Below, piece after piece: positions 1 to 7,594 of a DNA stretch of 64,000 nucleotides. Positions within the stretch are counted from its first letter, which is position 1; the number at the start of each line of letters is the position of its first letter. Origin of the DNA: Actinomycetospora callitridis (GTDB lineage Bacteria; Actinomycetota; Actinomycetes; Mycobacteriales; Pseudonocardiaceae); NCBI RefSeq assembly GCF_028737265.1, contig NZ_JAQZAK010000007.1, positions 186,001 through 250,000 of the forward strand. The letters run 5' to 3'. The notes beneath the pieces are model-generated. The model was not told the DNA's origin. It saw nothing but the letters and a program-made list of their open reading frames with translations, and ran no database searches. Both the position numbers and the translations under genes were made by a program.

Positions 1-137
1 ACACGCGCATGAGCCCGAGCCGGCGGGCGGTGTCGGATCCCTCGTGGGGGGGTCTCACCCGACGTGTGTGAGGTGGCCGAGCGTCCGCGCGGCGAGCCTG
101 GCTCGCGGCTCGACCCCTCCAGAAAGGCTCACCGACC

Positions 138-620
138 ATGGCGACGCTGACAGTGTGGAAGTTCCAGACGACCGATGGCGCGGACGGAGCCGTCGACCGG
201 CTGAAGTCATTGGAGAAGCAGGAGCTGATCCATGTCCACGATGCCGCCACGATCTCGTGGGAGGAGGGCGCCAAGCGCCCGACCACCCGACAGCTCCACA
301 ACCTCGTGGGGGCAGGCGCGATGGGCGGCATGTTCTGGGGCATGCTCTTCGGCCTGATCTTCTTCGTTCCCCTGCTCGGGGCCGCTCTCGGGGCGGCCAC
401 CGGCGCAGCGAGCGGAGCTCTGGCCGACGTCGGGATCGACGACGACTTCATCAAGAAGGTGCGGGACCAGGTCACGCCGGGCACGTCCGCCTTGTTCGTC
501 ATGACCTCGGGAGCGGTCATGGACAAGGTCCACGATGCCTTCCGGGGCGATCGTGTGGAGCTGATCCACACGAACCTCTCCGAGGACCAGGAGAAGGCCC
601 TCAAGGAGGTCTTCGCCTGA
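138..620 (+). CDS. DUF1269 domain membrane-associated protein
   Basis: A 160-residue protein. The N-terminus has the 'LTVWKFQTTDGADGAV..LKSLEKQ' pattern of the DUF1269 family. It is followed by a Gly/Ala-rich hydrophobic hairpin (about residues 55-100, with repeated GxxxG spacing) and a C-terminal segment predicting how the protein folds back ('TSALFVMTSGAVMDKVHDAF'). The family is common in actinobacterial stress regulons but has no established biochemical role. The start is the ATG preceded by GAAAGG. It lies upstream of an anti-sigma-type ATPase on the same strand, which fits a stress context. The family call is firm; the function is unknown. Confidence 0.85.
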   Translation: MATLTVWKFQTTDGADGAVDRLKSLEKQELIHVHDAATISWEEGAKRPTTRQLHNLVGAGAMGGMFWGMLFGLIFFVPLLGAALGAATGAASGALADVGIDDDFIKKVRDQVTPGTSALFVMTSGAVMDKVHDAFRGDRVELIHTNLSEDQEKALKEVFA

Positions 621-788
621 CTCCCCGGAGCCGGGAACGTTCGAGATCGCTCGCGGCGGACCGCCGCCCTGAGGCGCCGGGCACATGACGGTTGCCGGCA
701 CCGTCCTCGTGGCATCCGCAGAGTTGGCCCTATCGTCGGCGAACGTCGGTAGCGCCCACGACGAGGAGGACTGGTCGACATCACGGCC

Positions 789-1265
789 GTGCGAACAGGG
801 AGAACCGCTGCCGGCGGAGGCCCCGGCTGCGACTGCCGTCCCGAGTCGGAACAGGCGTCGCCCGAGGGACTCCGGCTCCGCGAGGCCGCGCTCCCGGGGG
901 CCGTGCGGTCGCTGCGGCGGTCGTTCCGCCGGTGGGCCGCGGCGAGCGGAGCCGACGAGGACACCGTGGACGCGATGGTCCTGTTGACCGACGAGGCCGT
1001 CACCAACGTCGTCGAGCACGCCGCGCGCGAGCATCCGTGCACCGTCGAGCTCCTCGCCGGCGCGAGGGGCTGCAGCGGCGGCCTGGCCGTCACGGTGCAG
1101 GACGACGGACGGTGGCGCCCACCGCCCGAGGATCCCGGCTACCGCGGCCGCGGCACCACCCTGATCGCGCGCCTGGCCGACCGCTCCACCATCACGACCT
1201 CCCCGCACGGCACGACGGTCCGGATGTGCTGGAGCACCCGGCGGCCCGGAGCCGACGCAGCCTGA
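789..1265 (+). CDS. Anti-sigma regulatory factor-type ATPase (RsbW-like HATPase)
   Basis: 158 residues starting at GTG. It carries the GHKL/HATPase_c_2 signature: an N-box 'LLTDEAVTNVVEHA' (about 65-78), a G1 box 'VQDDGRW' (about 108) and a G2-like 'GRGTTLIARLADRS' (about 122). Small stand-alone proteins of this type bind ATP and either hold a sigma factor or phosphorylate an anti-sigma antagonist. No sigma factor gene is adjacent; a degenerate STAS protein lies 4 kb downstream. The first 25 residues are poorly conserved, so an internal start is possible. The partner is unknown. Confidence 0.8.
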   Translation: MRTGRTAAGGGPGCDCRPESEQASPEGLRLREAALPGAVRSLRRSFRRWAAASGADEDTVDAMVLLTDEAVTNVVEHAAREHPCTVELLAGARGCSGGLAVTVQDDGRWRPPPEDPGYRGRGTTLIARLADRSTITTSPHGTTVRMCWSTRRPGADAA

Positions 1266-1294
1266 GCTGCCTGCCGAACTCCCCGTCGCCGTCC

Positions 1295-1567
1295 TCAGCT
1301 GTCGTCGCCGACCCACGCCCGGACGTAGCGGCGGACGCGGCGGAGCTCCAGGACGTTGTCCGCGTCGTCGAGGTGGACCCGATAGGTGGCCATGAGGTCG
1401 GTGGACTCCGGGACCCGCCGCAGGTCGACGACCTCGACGTCCAGCACCCACACCTCGCCGTCCCGGCGCAGGGCCACGACCTTCTCGACGTCCTTGCCGG
1501 TCAGCCCGGCGACCTCGGCCAGCGCGGCCCGTGACACGGCGTGCACACGCTCACGGGAGAGGGCCAT
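1295..1567 (-). CDS. gvpO: Gas vesicle protein GvpO-like
   Basis: A 90-residue protein matching the actinobacterial GvpO family: 'AALAEVAGLTGKDVEKVVALRRDGEVWVLDVEVVDL.RVPESTDLMATYRVHLD...LRRVRRYVR'. GvpO accompanies gas vesicle clusters and is thought to be accessory to assembly or regulation. No gvpA, gvpF/L, gvpN or gvpK is present in this window, so it is an orphan here. It is convergent with the upstream ATPase gene and 76 bp downstream of the DUF5997 gene. Alternative: a stress protein that has taken over the GvpO fold. Confidence 0.75.
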   Translation of the reverse strand: MALSRERVHAVSRAALAEVAGLTGKDVEKVVALRRDGEVWVLDVEVVDLRRVPESTDLMATYRVHLDDADNVLELRRVRRYVRAWVGDDS

Positions 1568-1643
1568 CCCGCCATGCTCCTCGCTCGAGCGCTCGTCCGG
1601 ATCGCACAGGTGACGGTCATCCCCACCGGGAACGGTCGGCGGC

Positions 1644-2036
1644 CTACGACCCGGTGCCCCCGCCGCCGGCCCGCTCGGCGCGCAGTCGGGCCTCCTCGCG
1701 CTGCACCTCGGCGCGGAGGCTGCGCTCGCGGCGCAGCCACTCCGGCTGCTCCTCCTTGAGCGCCGTGATCTGGGCGGTGGTCAGCGGCTCCGTGATCTCG
1801 GCCCGGGCCAGACCGGAGATCGACACCCCGAGCCGGTCCGCGACGACGGGGCGCGGGTGCGGGCCGTCGCGACGCAGCTCGCGCAGCCACGCGGGCGGGT
1901 CGGCCTGGAGGGCGTCGAGCTCGTCGCGTGAGACCACGCCGTCGCGGAACTCCGCGGGCGTCGCGTCGAGGTGCACGCCCAGCTTCTTCGCCGCCGTCGC
2001 GGGCTTCATCGTCTGCGTCGCCCTCTGCCGCGTCAT
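1644..2036 (-). CDS. DUF5997 family protein
   Basis: 130 residues, mostly helical and charged. It begins 'TMKPATAAKKLGVHLDATPAEFRDGVVSRDELDALQADPPAWLRELRRDGPHPRPVVADRLGVSISGLARAG'-type sequence (the last block is an HTH-like segment around residues 65-80), followed by 'EPLTTAQITALKEEQPEWL'. This is the actinobacterial DUF5997 family, usually found divergent from a LysR-type effector domain gene, exactly as here with a 42-bp gap. A DNA-binding role is plausible because the neighbour lacks its own HTH, but that is inference. Confidence 0.8.
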   Translation of the reverse strand: MTRQRATQTMKPATAAKKLGVHLDATPAEFRDGVVSRDELDALQADPPAWLRELRRDGPHPRPVVADRLGVSISGLARAEITEPLTTAQITALKEEQPEWLRRERSLRAEVQREEARLRAERAGGGGTGS

Positions 2037-2037
2037 C

Positions 2038-2055
2038 GGCCCAGATTATCGGGCC
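2038..2055. promoter_or_regulatory. Inverted repeat between DUF5997 and LysR-like genes
   Basis: GGCCC and GGGCC arms separated by eight bases sit just upstream of both divergent start codons. This is a possible operator for the DUF5997/LysR-domain pair; the arms are short and the evidence is positional only. Confidence 0.25.
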
Positions 2056-2078
2056 CCACCGGCCGCTAGCCTGAGCCC

Positions 2079-2780
2079 GTGACCGAGCCGGGCGGGACCG
2101 CGTCCTTCCGGCTCGGCTACGTCCCGGGTGTCACGCCCGGCAAGTGGGCGCGGATCTGGGCCGAGCGTCGTCCCGACGTCCCCCTCGAGCTCCTCGGCGC
2201 GACCACGGACGACGTCATCGACCGGATCCGGGACGGCGCGATGGACGCCGGCGTGGTCCGGCTGCCGATCGACCGGGCCGGGTTGCACGCGATCCCGCTC
2301 TACACCGAGACCACCGTGGCCGTCGTGCCGAAGGACCACGCGTTCACCGCGGTCGACGAGGCAGGGCTCGACGATCTTGCCGACGAGATCGTCCTCCGTC
2401 CCCGGGACGACACCCTCCCCTGGCCCGGCGACCCCCCGGGCCACGCCCCGGCCTTCGAGGCCACGACGACGGCCGAGGCGATCGAGCTCGTCGCCGCGGG
2501 TGTCGGCCTGCTGGTCCTCCCCCAGTCCCTGGCGCGCCTGCACCACCGCCGCGACCTCGCCCACCGGCCGGTGACCGACGCGCCGCAGTCCAGCGTCGTC
2601 CTCACCTGGCCGGATGCGGAGAACACCGAGCTGATGGAGGAGTTCATCGGCGTCGTCCGCGGACGCACCACCAACAGCTCCCGCACCCCCCGCCGTCGGG
2701 ACGACCCGCCACCGGGCGCCCCCACCTCCGCGAAGAAGGGATCGGGACCTACCCGGCGCCGCGCAGCCCGTCGTCGGTGA
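2079..2780 (+). CDS. LysR-type substrate-binding domain protein without HTH
   Basis: 233 residues from a GTG start. The sequence opens directly in the periplasmic-binding-like effector fold ('FRLGYVPGVTPGKWARIW..RRPDVPLEL', 'DVIDRIRDGAMDAGVVRLPID', 'VAVVPKDHAF', 'ELVAAGVGLLVLPQSLARL'), with no winged-helix domain in front. The C-terminal 35 residues are a basic tail (RRRD, KKG, RRRAARRR). Family knowledge: such truncated LysR-like proteins pair with DUF5997. The basic tail could contact nucleic acid or the partner protein. Ligand unknown. Confidence 0.8.
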   Translation: MTEPGGTASFRLGYVPGVTPGKWARIWAERRPDVPLELLGATTDDVIDRIRDGAMDAGVVRLPIDRAGLHAIPLYTETTVAVVPKDHAFTAVDEAGLDDLADEIVLRPRDDTLPWPGDPPGHAPAFEATTTAEAIELVAAGVGLLVLPQSLARLHHRRDLAHRPVTDAPQSSVVLTWPDAENTELMEEFIGVVRGRTTNSSRTPRRRDDPPPGAPTSAKKGSGPTRRRAARRR

Positions 2781-2802
2781 CCGCCGGCGACCCTGGTGAC
2801 CG

Positions 2803-3309
2803 GTGCCGTCGGAGCACTACGGTCCGGCCATGTTCGACGGCGACGAGATCGTGCTGGGTCCCCTGCCCAAGGGCATCGTGCGTGCCGGGGAGGGTCAGCA
2901 CCGACGGGTGTGGAACGTGCTCGGCCACACCTACTGGGCGCGGGCCGTCAGCGAGTCCAGCTTCGCCTTCGAGACCCTCGACCCGCCCGGCACCGGCGTG
3001 CCGCCGCACGTCCACCCCACCCAGGACGAGCACATCCACGTCCTCGACGGGGTCTTCACGCTCTACCTCGACGGGGAATGGGAGAAAGCGGGCCCCGGAG
3101 ACACGGTGCTCATGCCGCGCGGCCTCCCGCACGCCTACTACAACCGCAGCGAGGCCGACTCCCGAGCCCTGTTCTGGGTGAGTCCGACCGGGAAGCTGGC
3201 CCACCTGTTCGACCAGCTGCACGACCTCACCGACCCCGCCGAGGTCGTGCGGCAGTCCGCGCTCCACGACGTCGAGTTCCTCCCGCCCGGCTCGGTGCCC
3301 GGCGCCTGA
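2803..3309 (+). CDS. Cupin domain protein
   Basis: 168 residues from GTG (an ATG at 2830 is an alternative). Cupin motif 1 is visible as 'GVPPHVHPTQDEHIHVLDGVFTLYLDG' (metal-binding His/His/Glu/His) and motif 2 as 'PGDTVLMPRGLPHAYYN'. This is a single-domain cupin of the kind that binds small molecules or acts as a dioxygenase or isomerase; the reaction cannot be read from the sequence. It is convergent with the MBL-fold gene, with 27 bp between stops. Confidence 0.8.
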   Translation: MPSEHYGPAMFDGDEIVLGPLPKGIVRAGEGQHRRVWNVLGHTYWARAVSESSFAFETLDPPGTGVPPHVHPTQDEHIHVLDGVFTLYLDGEWEKAGPGDTVLMPRGLPHAYYNRSEADSRALFWVSPTGKLAHLFDQLHDLTDPAEVVRQSALHDVEFLPPGSVPGA

Positions 3310-3336
3310 CCGGCGCTCCTGCGGACCTCATCGGGA

Positions 3337-4194
3337 TCACGGGCGCCGTGAAGTGTCCCAGCTCGCGACGTGCACCTCGGCGACCTCGTTCGGACCGACC
3401 TTCCAGCTCGGGTGCCGATCGAACACCAGCGTGTCGTGACCGGGGACGATCCGGTCGATCTCGCCGTCGAGGTACTCGTGGATCTGGCCGTAGGTCATCA
3501 GCATCGAGTAGGTGTTCCCGTTGGTGTAGCCGCTCGGCCACATCTCCTCGACGTTCGAGTACCACATGACCGCGTCGCCGGCGACGACGTAGCGACCGCC
3601 GGAGGTCTCCACCGAGATCCACTGGGTGCCGAAGGTGTGACCGTCCTTCGACAGGTGACCGCGGATGCCGGGGACGAGCTCGTGGTCGTCGCCGACGAAC
3701 TTCAGGCGCTGATCCCGTGCGAGCTCGCCGAAGACACGGGCGTCGTCGCGGTCGAACGACGAGGTGATCCAGCTCTCCTCGCCCAGCGGGGTGTAGAGGT
3801 CCGGGAGGGCCAGCGCCTTCAGCCAGCCCTGGTACTCCTCCCACTGCACGTGGACGTCGGCGTTCACGAACGCTCCGACGTTGTTGGCGTGATCGAAGTG
3901 CATGTGGGTCAGGAAGACGTTCTCGATCTCTTCCGGGCGCACCCCGACCTTGTCCAGGACCGCCTCCGGGGACTCCCAGTCGTAGAACCCGAACCGATGG
4001 ATCCACTTGTCGGCGTGGAAGCCCGCGTCGACGAGGTGGTGGTGCACCACGCCGACCGCGTCCTGACCGCTGAGCAGTACGTAGATCATCGGCGAGGAGG
4101 AGACGCCCTCCCCGCTGTGGATCGGCACCCCTCCGAAGAACTCTCGCGGGAGGTCGACGTGGGAGAAGCACAGAGGGCGGATCGAGTAGTCCAT
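3337..4194 (-). CDS. MBL-fold metallo-hydrolase (lactonase-like)
   Basis: 285 residues. The zinc motif is 'LTHMHFDHANN' (HxHxDH), with later ligands in 'VVAGDAVMWYSN' (Asp) and 'VPGHDTL' (His). This layout is typical of the N-acyl-homoserine-lactone lactonase/'quorum-quenching' subgroup of metallo-beta-lactamase folds, but the subgroup also contains other hydrolases. The start chosen is the ATG giving MDYSIRPLCF, because the open frame extending further upstream is low-complexity and runs into the divergent AraC promoter. The AraC gene probably controls it. Confidence 0.8.
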   Translation of the reverse strand: MDYSIRPLCFSHVDLPREFFGGVPIHSGEGVSSSPMIYVLLSGQDAVGVVHHHLVDAGFHADKWIHRFGFYDWESPEAVLDKVGVRPEEIENVFLTHMHFDHANNVGAFVNADVHVQWEEYQGWLKALALPDLYTPLGEESWITSSFDRDDARVFGELARDQRLKFVGDDHELVPGIRGHLSKDGHTFGTQWISVETSGGRYVVAGDAVMWYSNVEEMWPSGYTNGNTYSMLMTYGQIHEYLDGEIDRIVPGHDTLVFDRHPSWKVGPNEVAEVHVASWDTSRRP

Positions 4195-4274
4195 GGCGGC
4201 CTCCACCGGTGATCGGACGCCCCCCGGTCGACTCCCGGCATCCCACCGCGCGCGCCGACGCCCGGTCGAGCGTG

Positions 4275-4295
4275 GTGTCCGGCGGTGCGGGACAC
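4275..4295. promoter_or_regulatory. Candidate operator in the MBL/AraC divergent promoter
   Basis: GTGTCC and GGACAC arms are spaced nine bases apart in the 149-bp region between the divergent MBL-hydrolase and AraC genes. The position suits a site bound by the AraC-type regulator, though AraC sites are often direct repeats; support is positional. Confidence 0.35.
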
Positions 4296-4343
4296 GCACT
4301 GCGGCGTCGAGCCGCAGGCCCGGGCTGTGCCTAGGGTGACCGG

Positions 4344-5318
4344 GTGGCACCGGGGCCTGCGGCGTTCTTCTCGTTCCGCGAGCACGACCTCGACGGCGCC
4401 AAGGCGGCCGTGGGGGAGGACTTCTTCACGACGTCCATGGACCTCGTGGACCGCGGAGCGAGCTACGACTTCCGCTTCGACGGGGTCGTCCTCGGTGCCC
4501 TGGCGGTCGGGGTGGCCCACGTCAGCTCCGGGCTCGAGATCGGTATGGCCGACCTGGAGGACTGCTACTACGTCAACTACGCCGCCTCCGGCGCGATGCA
4601 CGCCCGCCACCGCCGGCGAGCGGTGGAGGTGACGCCGGGGTACGGGGCGGTGTACCACCCGGTCGGTCCCGTGGCGATGACGACGAGCGACGAGTACGGC
4701 TCGTACGCCGTGCGGATCGACCGGGGGGCCGTCAACGCGGTGCTGGAGGAGCAGCTCGGTCACCCGGTGCCGCCGGACCCCGTGCTGGACCCGCACATCG
4801 ACCTGCGCAGCACACCGGGACGGCGGTGGGACCGGCTGGTCCGGCTCCTGTGCGACGAGGCCCGCGCGACGTCGAGCGTGCTGTCGCACCCGACGATCGC
4901 CGCGCCGTTGCACGACGCCGTGGTCACCGGTTTCGTCCACGCCACCGAGCACCGGTGGCGTGACGCGCTGGGGCGCCCGTCGCGGTGCTGGAGCCGGACG
5001 CCGGTGCGTCGCGCCGTCGAGGCGATCCGCAGCGATCCGGCGCAGCCGTTCACCCCGACCACCCTCGCCCACCTCGCCGGCGCCTCCACCCGCACCCTGC
5101 ACGACGGCTTCCGACGCCATCTCGGCACGACACCGATGGCCTACCTGCGGCTCGTCCGGCTCGAGCGCGCCCACGCCGAGCTCCGCGCCGCGAACCCGCG
5201 CGGGACGACCGTGGCGGCGGTCGCGCACCGCTGGGGGTTCAGCCACGTCAGCCGGTTCTCCCAGGCCTACCGCCGGACCTACGGCCGTCCGCCGGGGGCG
5301 ACGCTGCGCCGCGGTTGA
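4344..5318 (+). CDS. AraC family transcriptional regulator
   Basis: 324 residues. The N-terminal half has the AraC-binding-like fold seen in ThcR/FeaR-type regulators ('LEIGMADLEDCYYVNYAASGAMHARHRRR..EVTPGYGAVYHPVGPVAM'). The C-terminus has two helix-turn-helix segments, 'FTPTTLAHLAGASTRTLHDGFRRHLGTTPMAYL' (about 237-270) and 'TVAAVAHRWGFSHVSRFSQAYRRTYGRPP' (about 290-318). It starts 149 bp from the divergent MBL hydrolase and is its likely local regulator. Inducer unknown. Confidence 0.88.
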   Translation: MAPGPAAFFSFREHDLDGAKAAVGEDFFTTSMDLVDRGASYDFRFDGVVLGALAVGVAHVSSGLEIGMADLEDCYYVNYAASGAMHARHRRRAVEVTPGYGAVYHPVGPVAMTTSDEYGSYAVRIDRGAVNAVLEEQLGHPVPPDPVLDPHIDLRSTPGRRWDRLVRLLCDEARATSSVLSHPTIAAPLHDAVVTGFVHATEHRWRDALGRPSRCWSRTPVRRAVEAIRSDPAQPFTPTTLAHLAGASTRTLHDGFRRHLGTTPMAYLRLVRLERAHAELRAANPRGTTVAAVAHRWGFSHVSRFSQAYRRTYGRPPGATLRRG

Positions 5319-5452
5319 CCAGGCCTGCCGGTCGCCGAACGGTCGAGGATTGCCGTGGACGGATCGACCGCGGCACGTCGCTCTCGGTACATCTTCGGGC
5401 GTCCACCGAGCTCCCGGTCCGGACCCCGACCACGACGGCGTGAGAGCGAGCG

Positions 5453-6019
5453 ATGATCACCGACCCCGGCGCGACCGCCCCCGACAGCGGGCCCTCGGTC
5501 TCGGTCGTCGACACGGCCTGGGGGACGGTGGTGCGCACGCGGGACGTGGTGGGCATCGCCGCCGCGGTGATGCTGCGTCGCGTCGTCCTCCGCCGCCCCG
5601 TCGCGGTCGTGGTCCTCGACATGAGGGCCACCCACACCGCAGCGCCGGTGGTGGTGGCGGCGGTCGCAGACCTCGCCGCGGGCCTGTGGGCGCAGGACGC
5701 GGCGCTGCGGATCGTGCGGTCGCCACGCACGCCGCAGGCCCTCGTCGCTGCTGTGGACGCTCCGGAGTGCGCCTCGCTGGCGGAAGCCTTCGGTTGTCGA
5801 TCGTCCCCCTCCGAAGCAACGATCGATCCCCTGACCCGGCCGTCCGGTCGTCGCCCCCCGGCGACCGGCGGTCGTGGCGGGATGGGTCCGGGCAGGTCGC
5901 CCCTACCCCCGGGTGCTCCGGTCCGGACCCATCCCGCGCCCTTCCCGGTGCCCCTCCCCCGTCGTCCTCGGAGCGACTGGTGTCAGGACGACGAGGACAC
6001 GGGACGCTCGTCGTCCTGA
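5453..6019 (+). CDS. Degenerate STAS-like protein with doubtful C-terminal tail
   Basis: The first ~120 residues resemble an anti-sigma-antagonist (STAS) fold: 'VVRTRDVVGIAAAVMLRRVVLRRPVAVVVLDMRATHTAAPVVVAAVADLAAGLWAQDAALRIV'. The usual phospho-acceptor motif (DSSG) is replaced by THTAAP, so phosphorylation control is probably lost. The remaining ~65 residues are Pro/Arg-rich. They are encoded across a perfect 14-bp inverted repeat (5877-5937) and overlap the convergent membrane-protein gene by 37 bp. The tail may therefore be readthrough into a terminator after a frameshift rather than genuine protein. Function unknown. Confidence 0.5.
   Translation: MITDPGATAPDSGPSVSVVDTAWGTVVRTRDVVGIAAAVMLRRVVLRRPVAVVVLDMRATHTAAPVVVAAVADLAAGLWAQDAALRIVRSPRTPQALVAAVDAPECASLAEAFGCRSSPSEATIDPLTRPSGRRPPATGGRGGMGPGRSPLPPGAPVRTHPAPFPVPLPRRPRSDWCQDDEDTGRSSS
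5877..5937. terminator. Strong hairpin inside the STAS ORF tail
   Basis: Perfect 14-bp arms GCGGGATGGGTCCG (5877-5890) and CGGACCCATCCCGC (5924-5937) with a 33-nt loop. Its strength and its position after the end of the STAS domain suggest a terminator, although the open frame runs through it. Confidence 0.5.
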
Positions 6020-6020
6020 C
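5982..6020. terminator. Hairpin overlapping the membrane-protein stop codon
   Basis: Perfect 14-bp arms GTCAGGACGACGAG (5982-5995) and its complement (6007-6020), 11-nt loop. The stop codon of the minus-strand gene (5985-5983) lies inside the stem, so the last residues (GQDDERPVSSSS) are encoded by the hairpin. A related element ends the gene at 20730-21902. Confidence 0.65.
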
Positions 6021-6357
6021 CGACCTGGAGAGCGTGCCCGCGGCGGGCTTCCGCGGCGAGCGCCCGAGCACGCTCGTCGTCGCGCTGCTCGTCCTGGAGC
6101 TTCACGTAGCCGTCGTCGTCCCCGCCGACGGGCTTCGCGGCTCCTTCGAGGGTCTCCCCGAGGAAGCGGACCGGCGCCGGGAGCGATCGATGGGTCAGCA
6201 TCACGAGGAAGGGGGCCGCGGCGATGAACGTCGCGAGCGGCGGATCGACCAGCCCGAGGACCACCGCCGCGCCGACGCCACCGAAGTAGCCGATCGAGCG
6301 GGGGACGTCGACGAGCACCGGCCCCACCTGGATCTCGTAGGTCCCGGGATTCGACAC
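5983..6357 (-). CDS. Small membrane protein
   Basis: 124 residues from a GTG start with GGGGAGA six bases upstream. The N-terminus is 'VSNPGTYEIQVGPVLVDVPRSIGYFGG', followed by two closely spaced hydrophobic stretches (about 23-58: 'GVGAAVVLGLVDPPLATFIAAAPFLVML') and a charged cytoplasmic tail ending GQDDERPVSSSS. It is the third gene of an apparent SRPBCC - dehydrogenase - membrane protein operon, 47 bp after the dehydrogenase. I do not recognise a named family. The tail is shared in sequence with the membrane protein ending at 21902. Confidence 0.7.
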   Translation of the reverse strand: MSNPGTYEIQVGPVLVDVPRSIGYFGGVGAAVVLGLVDPPLATFIAAAPFLVMLTHRSLPAPVRFLGETLEGAAKPVGGDDDGYVKLQDEQRDDERARALAAEARRGHALQVGQDDERPVSSSS

Positions 6358-6404
6358 TTCCGTCTCCCCGTGGCGTCGTGGACAGGGCGTACAGGGCCAC
6401 GCCG

Positions 6405-7574
6405 TCACGGCGTGAGGACGACCTTCTCGCATCCGTCGGCCTTCTCCAGGAAGGTCTGGTAGCCCCTGGGGGCGTCGTCGAGCGCCATCCGGTGGGTGAT
6501 GACGAAGGAGGGGTCGATGTCGCCGTTGCGGATGTGCTGGAGCAGCTTCGGCATGTAGCGGTGGACGTGGCACTGACCGGCCCGCATCGTGAGGTACCGG
6601 TTCATGAACGACCCCATGGGGAACTTGTCGGTGAACCCGCCGTAGACGCCGATGACCGACACGATGCCGCCGTTGGCGCAGCTCATGACGGCCTCGCGCA
6701 GCACGTGCGGCCGTTCGGTCTCGAGACCCACGGCCTGCTTGGTGCGGTCGTACGCGTGGAGCGCCCCGTTGGCGTGGTGGGCCTCCATCCCCACCGCGTC
6801 GATGCACTTGTCCGGCCCCCTCCCCCCGGTCATCTCCGTGAGCGCCTCGGGTACCGACACCTGCTCGTAGTCCAGCGTCTCGGCGCCGGCCTCCTGCGCC
6901 ATCCGCAGGCGGTGCTCGACGCGGTCGATCGCGAAGACCCGCTCGGCACCGCGCAGGAAGCAGCTCGCGATCGCGAACTGGCCCACGGGGCCGGCGCCCC
7001 AGACCGCGACGACGTCGCCGGGACCGACCTCGGCCATGTCGGCACCCATGTAACCCGTGGGGAAGATGTCGGAGAGGAAGAGGACCTTCTCGTCGGAGAG
7101 GTCGGACTCCACCTTGAGGGCCCCGAAGTCGGCGAACGGCACCCGGGCGTACTCGGCCTGGCCACCGGGGTAGCCACCGAGCATGTGGGAGTAGCCGAAC
7201 AGCGCGGCCGGCGAGTGGCCCATGAGCTTCTCGGCGACGCCGGCGTTGGGGTTGGAGTTCTCGCACAGCGCCGTCATCCCGCGCTCGCAGGCTCCGCACA
7301 CGCCGCAGGCGATGGGGAACGGGACCACGACGCGGTCCCCGACCGCCAGGTCGTCCACCCCCGGACCGACCTCGACCACCTCCCCCATGAACTCGTGGCC
7401 GAGGACGTCACCGTCACGCATCGTGGGGATCAGCCCGTTGTACAGGTGCAGGTCGGAGCCGCAGATGGCCGTCGAGGTGATCTTCACGATGGCGTCGCGC
7501 CGGTTGAGGATCGCCGGGTCGGGAACGTCCCGGACCTCCACCGATCGCTTGCCCGTCCAACAGTTGGCCCGCAT
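6405..7574 (-). CDS. Zinc-dependent alcohol dehydrogenase (formaldehyde-dehydrogenase-like), copy 1
   Basis: 389 residues. Catalytic zinc ligands lie in 'TAICGSDLHLYNG' (Cys) and 'GHEFMGEVVEVG' (His/Glu). The structural zinc lobe CxxCxxCx7C is 'CGVCGACERGMTALC', and the nucleotide fold is 'VVAVWGAGPVGQFA'. The long insert and C-terminus ('HVHRYMPKLLQHIRNGDIDPSFVITHRM') match the glutathione-independent formaldehyde dehydrogenase-like branch of the MDR family. Substrate not determinable. It lies 20 bp downstream of an SRPBCC gene. Two paralogues lie at 11253-12425 and 12889-14037. Confidence 0.9.
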   Translation of the reverse strand: MRANCWTGKRSVEVRDVPDPAILNRRDAIVKITSTAICGSDLHLYNGLIPTMRDGDVLGHEFMGEVVEVGPGVDDLAVGDRVVVPFPIACGVCGACERGMTALCENSNPNAGVAEKLMGHSPAALFGYSHMLGGYPGGQAEYARVPFADFGALKVESDLSDEKVLFLSDIFPTGYMGADMAEVGPGDVVAVWGAGPVGQFAIASCFLRGAERVFAIDRVEHRLRMAQEAGAETLDYEQVSVPEALTEMTGGRGPDKCIDAVGMEAHHANGALHAYDRTKQAVGLETERPHVLREAVMSCANGGIVSVIGVYGGFTDKFPMGSFMNRYLTMRAGQCHVHRYMPKLLQHIRNGDIDPSFVITHRMALDDAPRGYQTFLEKADGCEKVVLTP

Positions 7575-7594
7575 GGGTCTCTCCCTCCTCGTCC

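Noticed and set aside
44..688. 214-codon frame over the DUF1269 gene
   Set aside because: Arg/Gly/Pro-rich composition typical of a GC-rich shadow frame; the DUF1269 frame is clearly the coding one.
3300..3348. CGGCGCC/GGCGCCG inverted repeat between cupin and MBL genes as a terminator
   Set aside because: Seven-bp arms with a 35-nt loop, easily expected by chance at this GC content.
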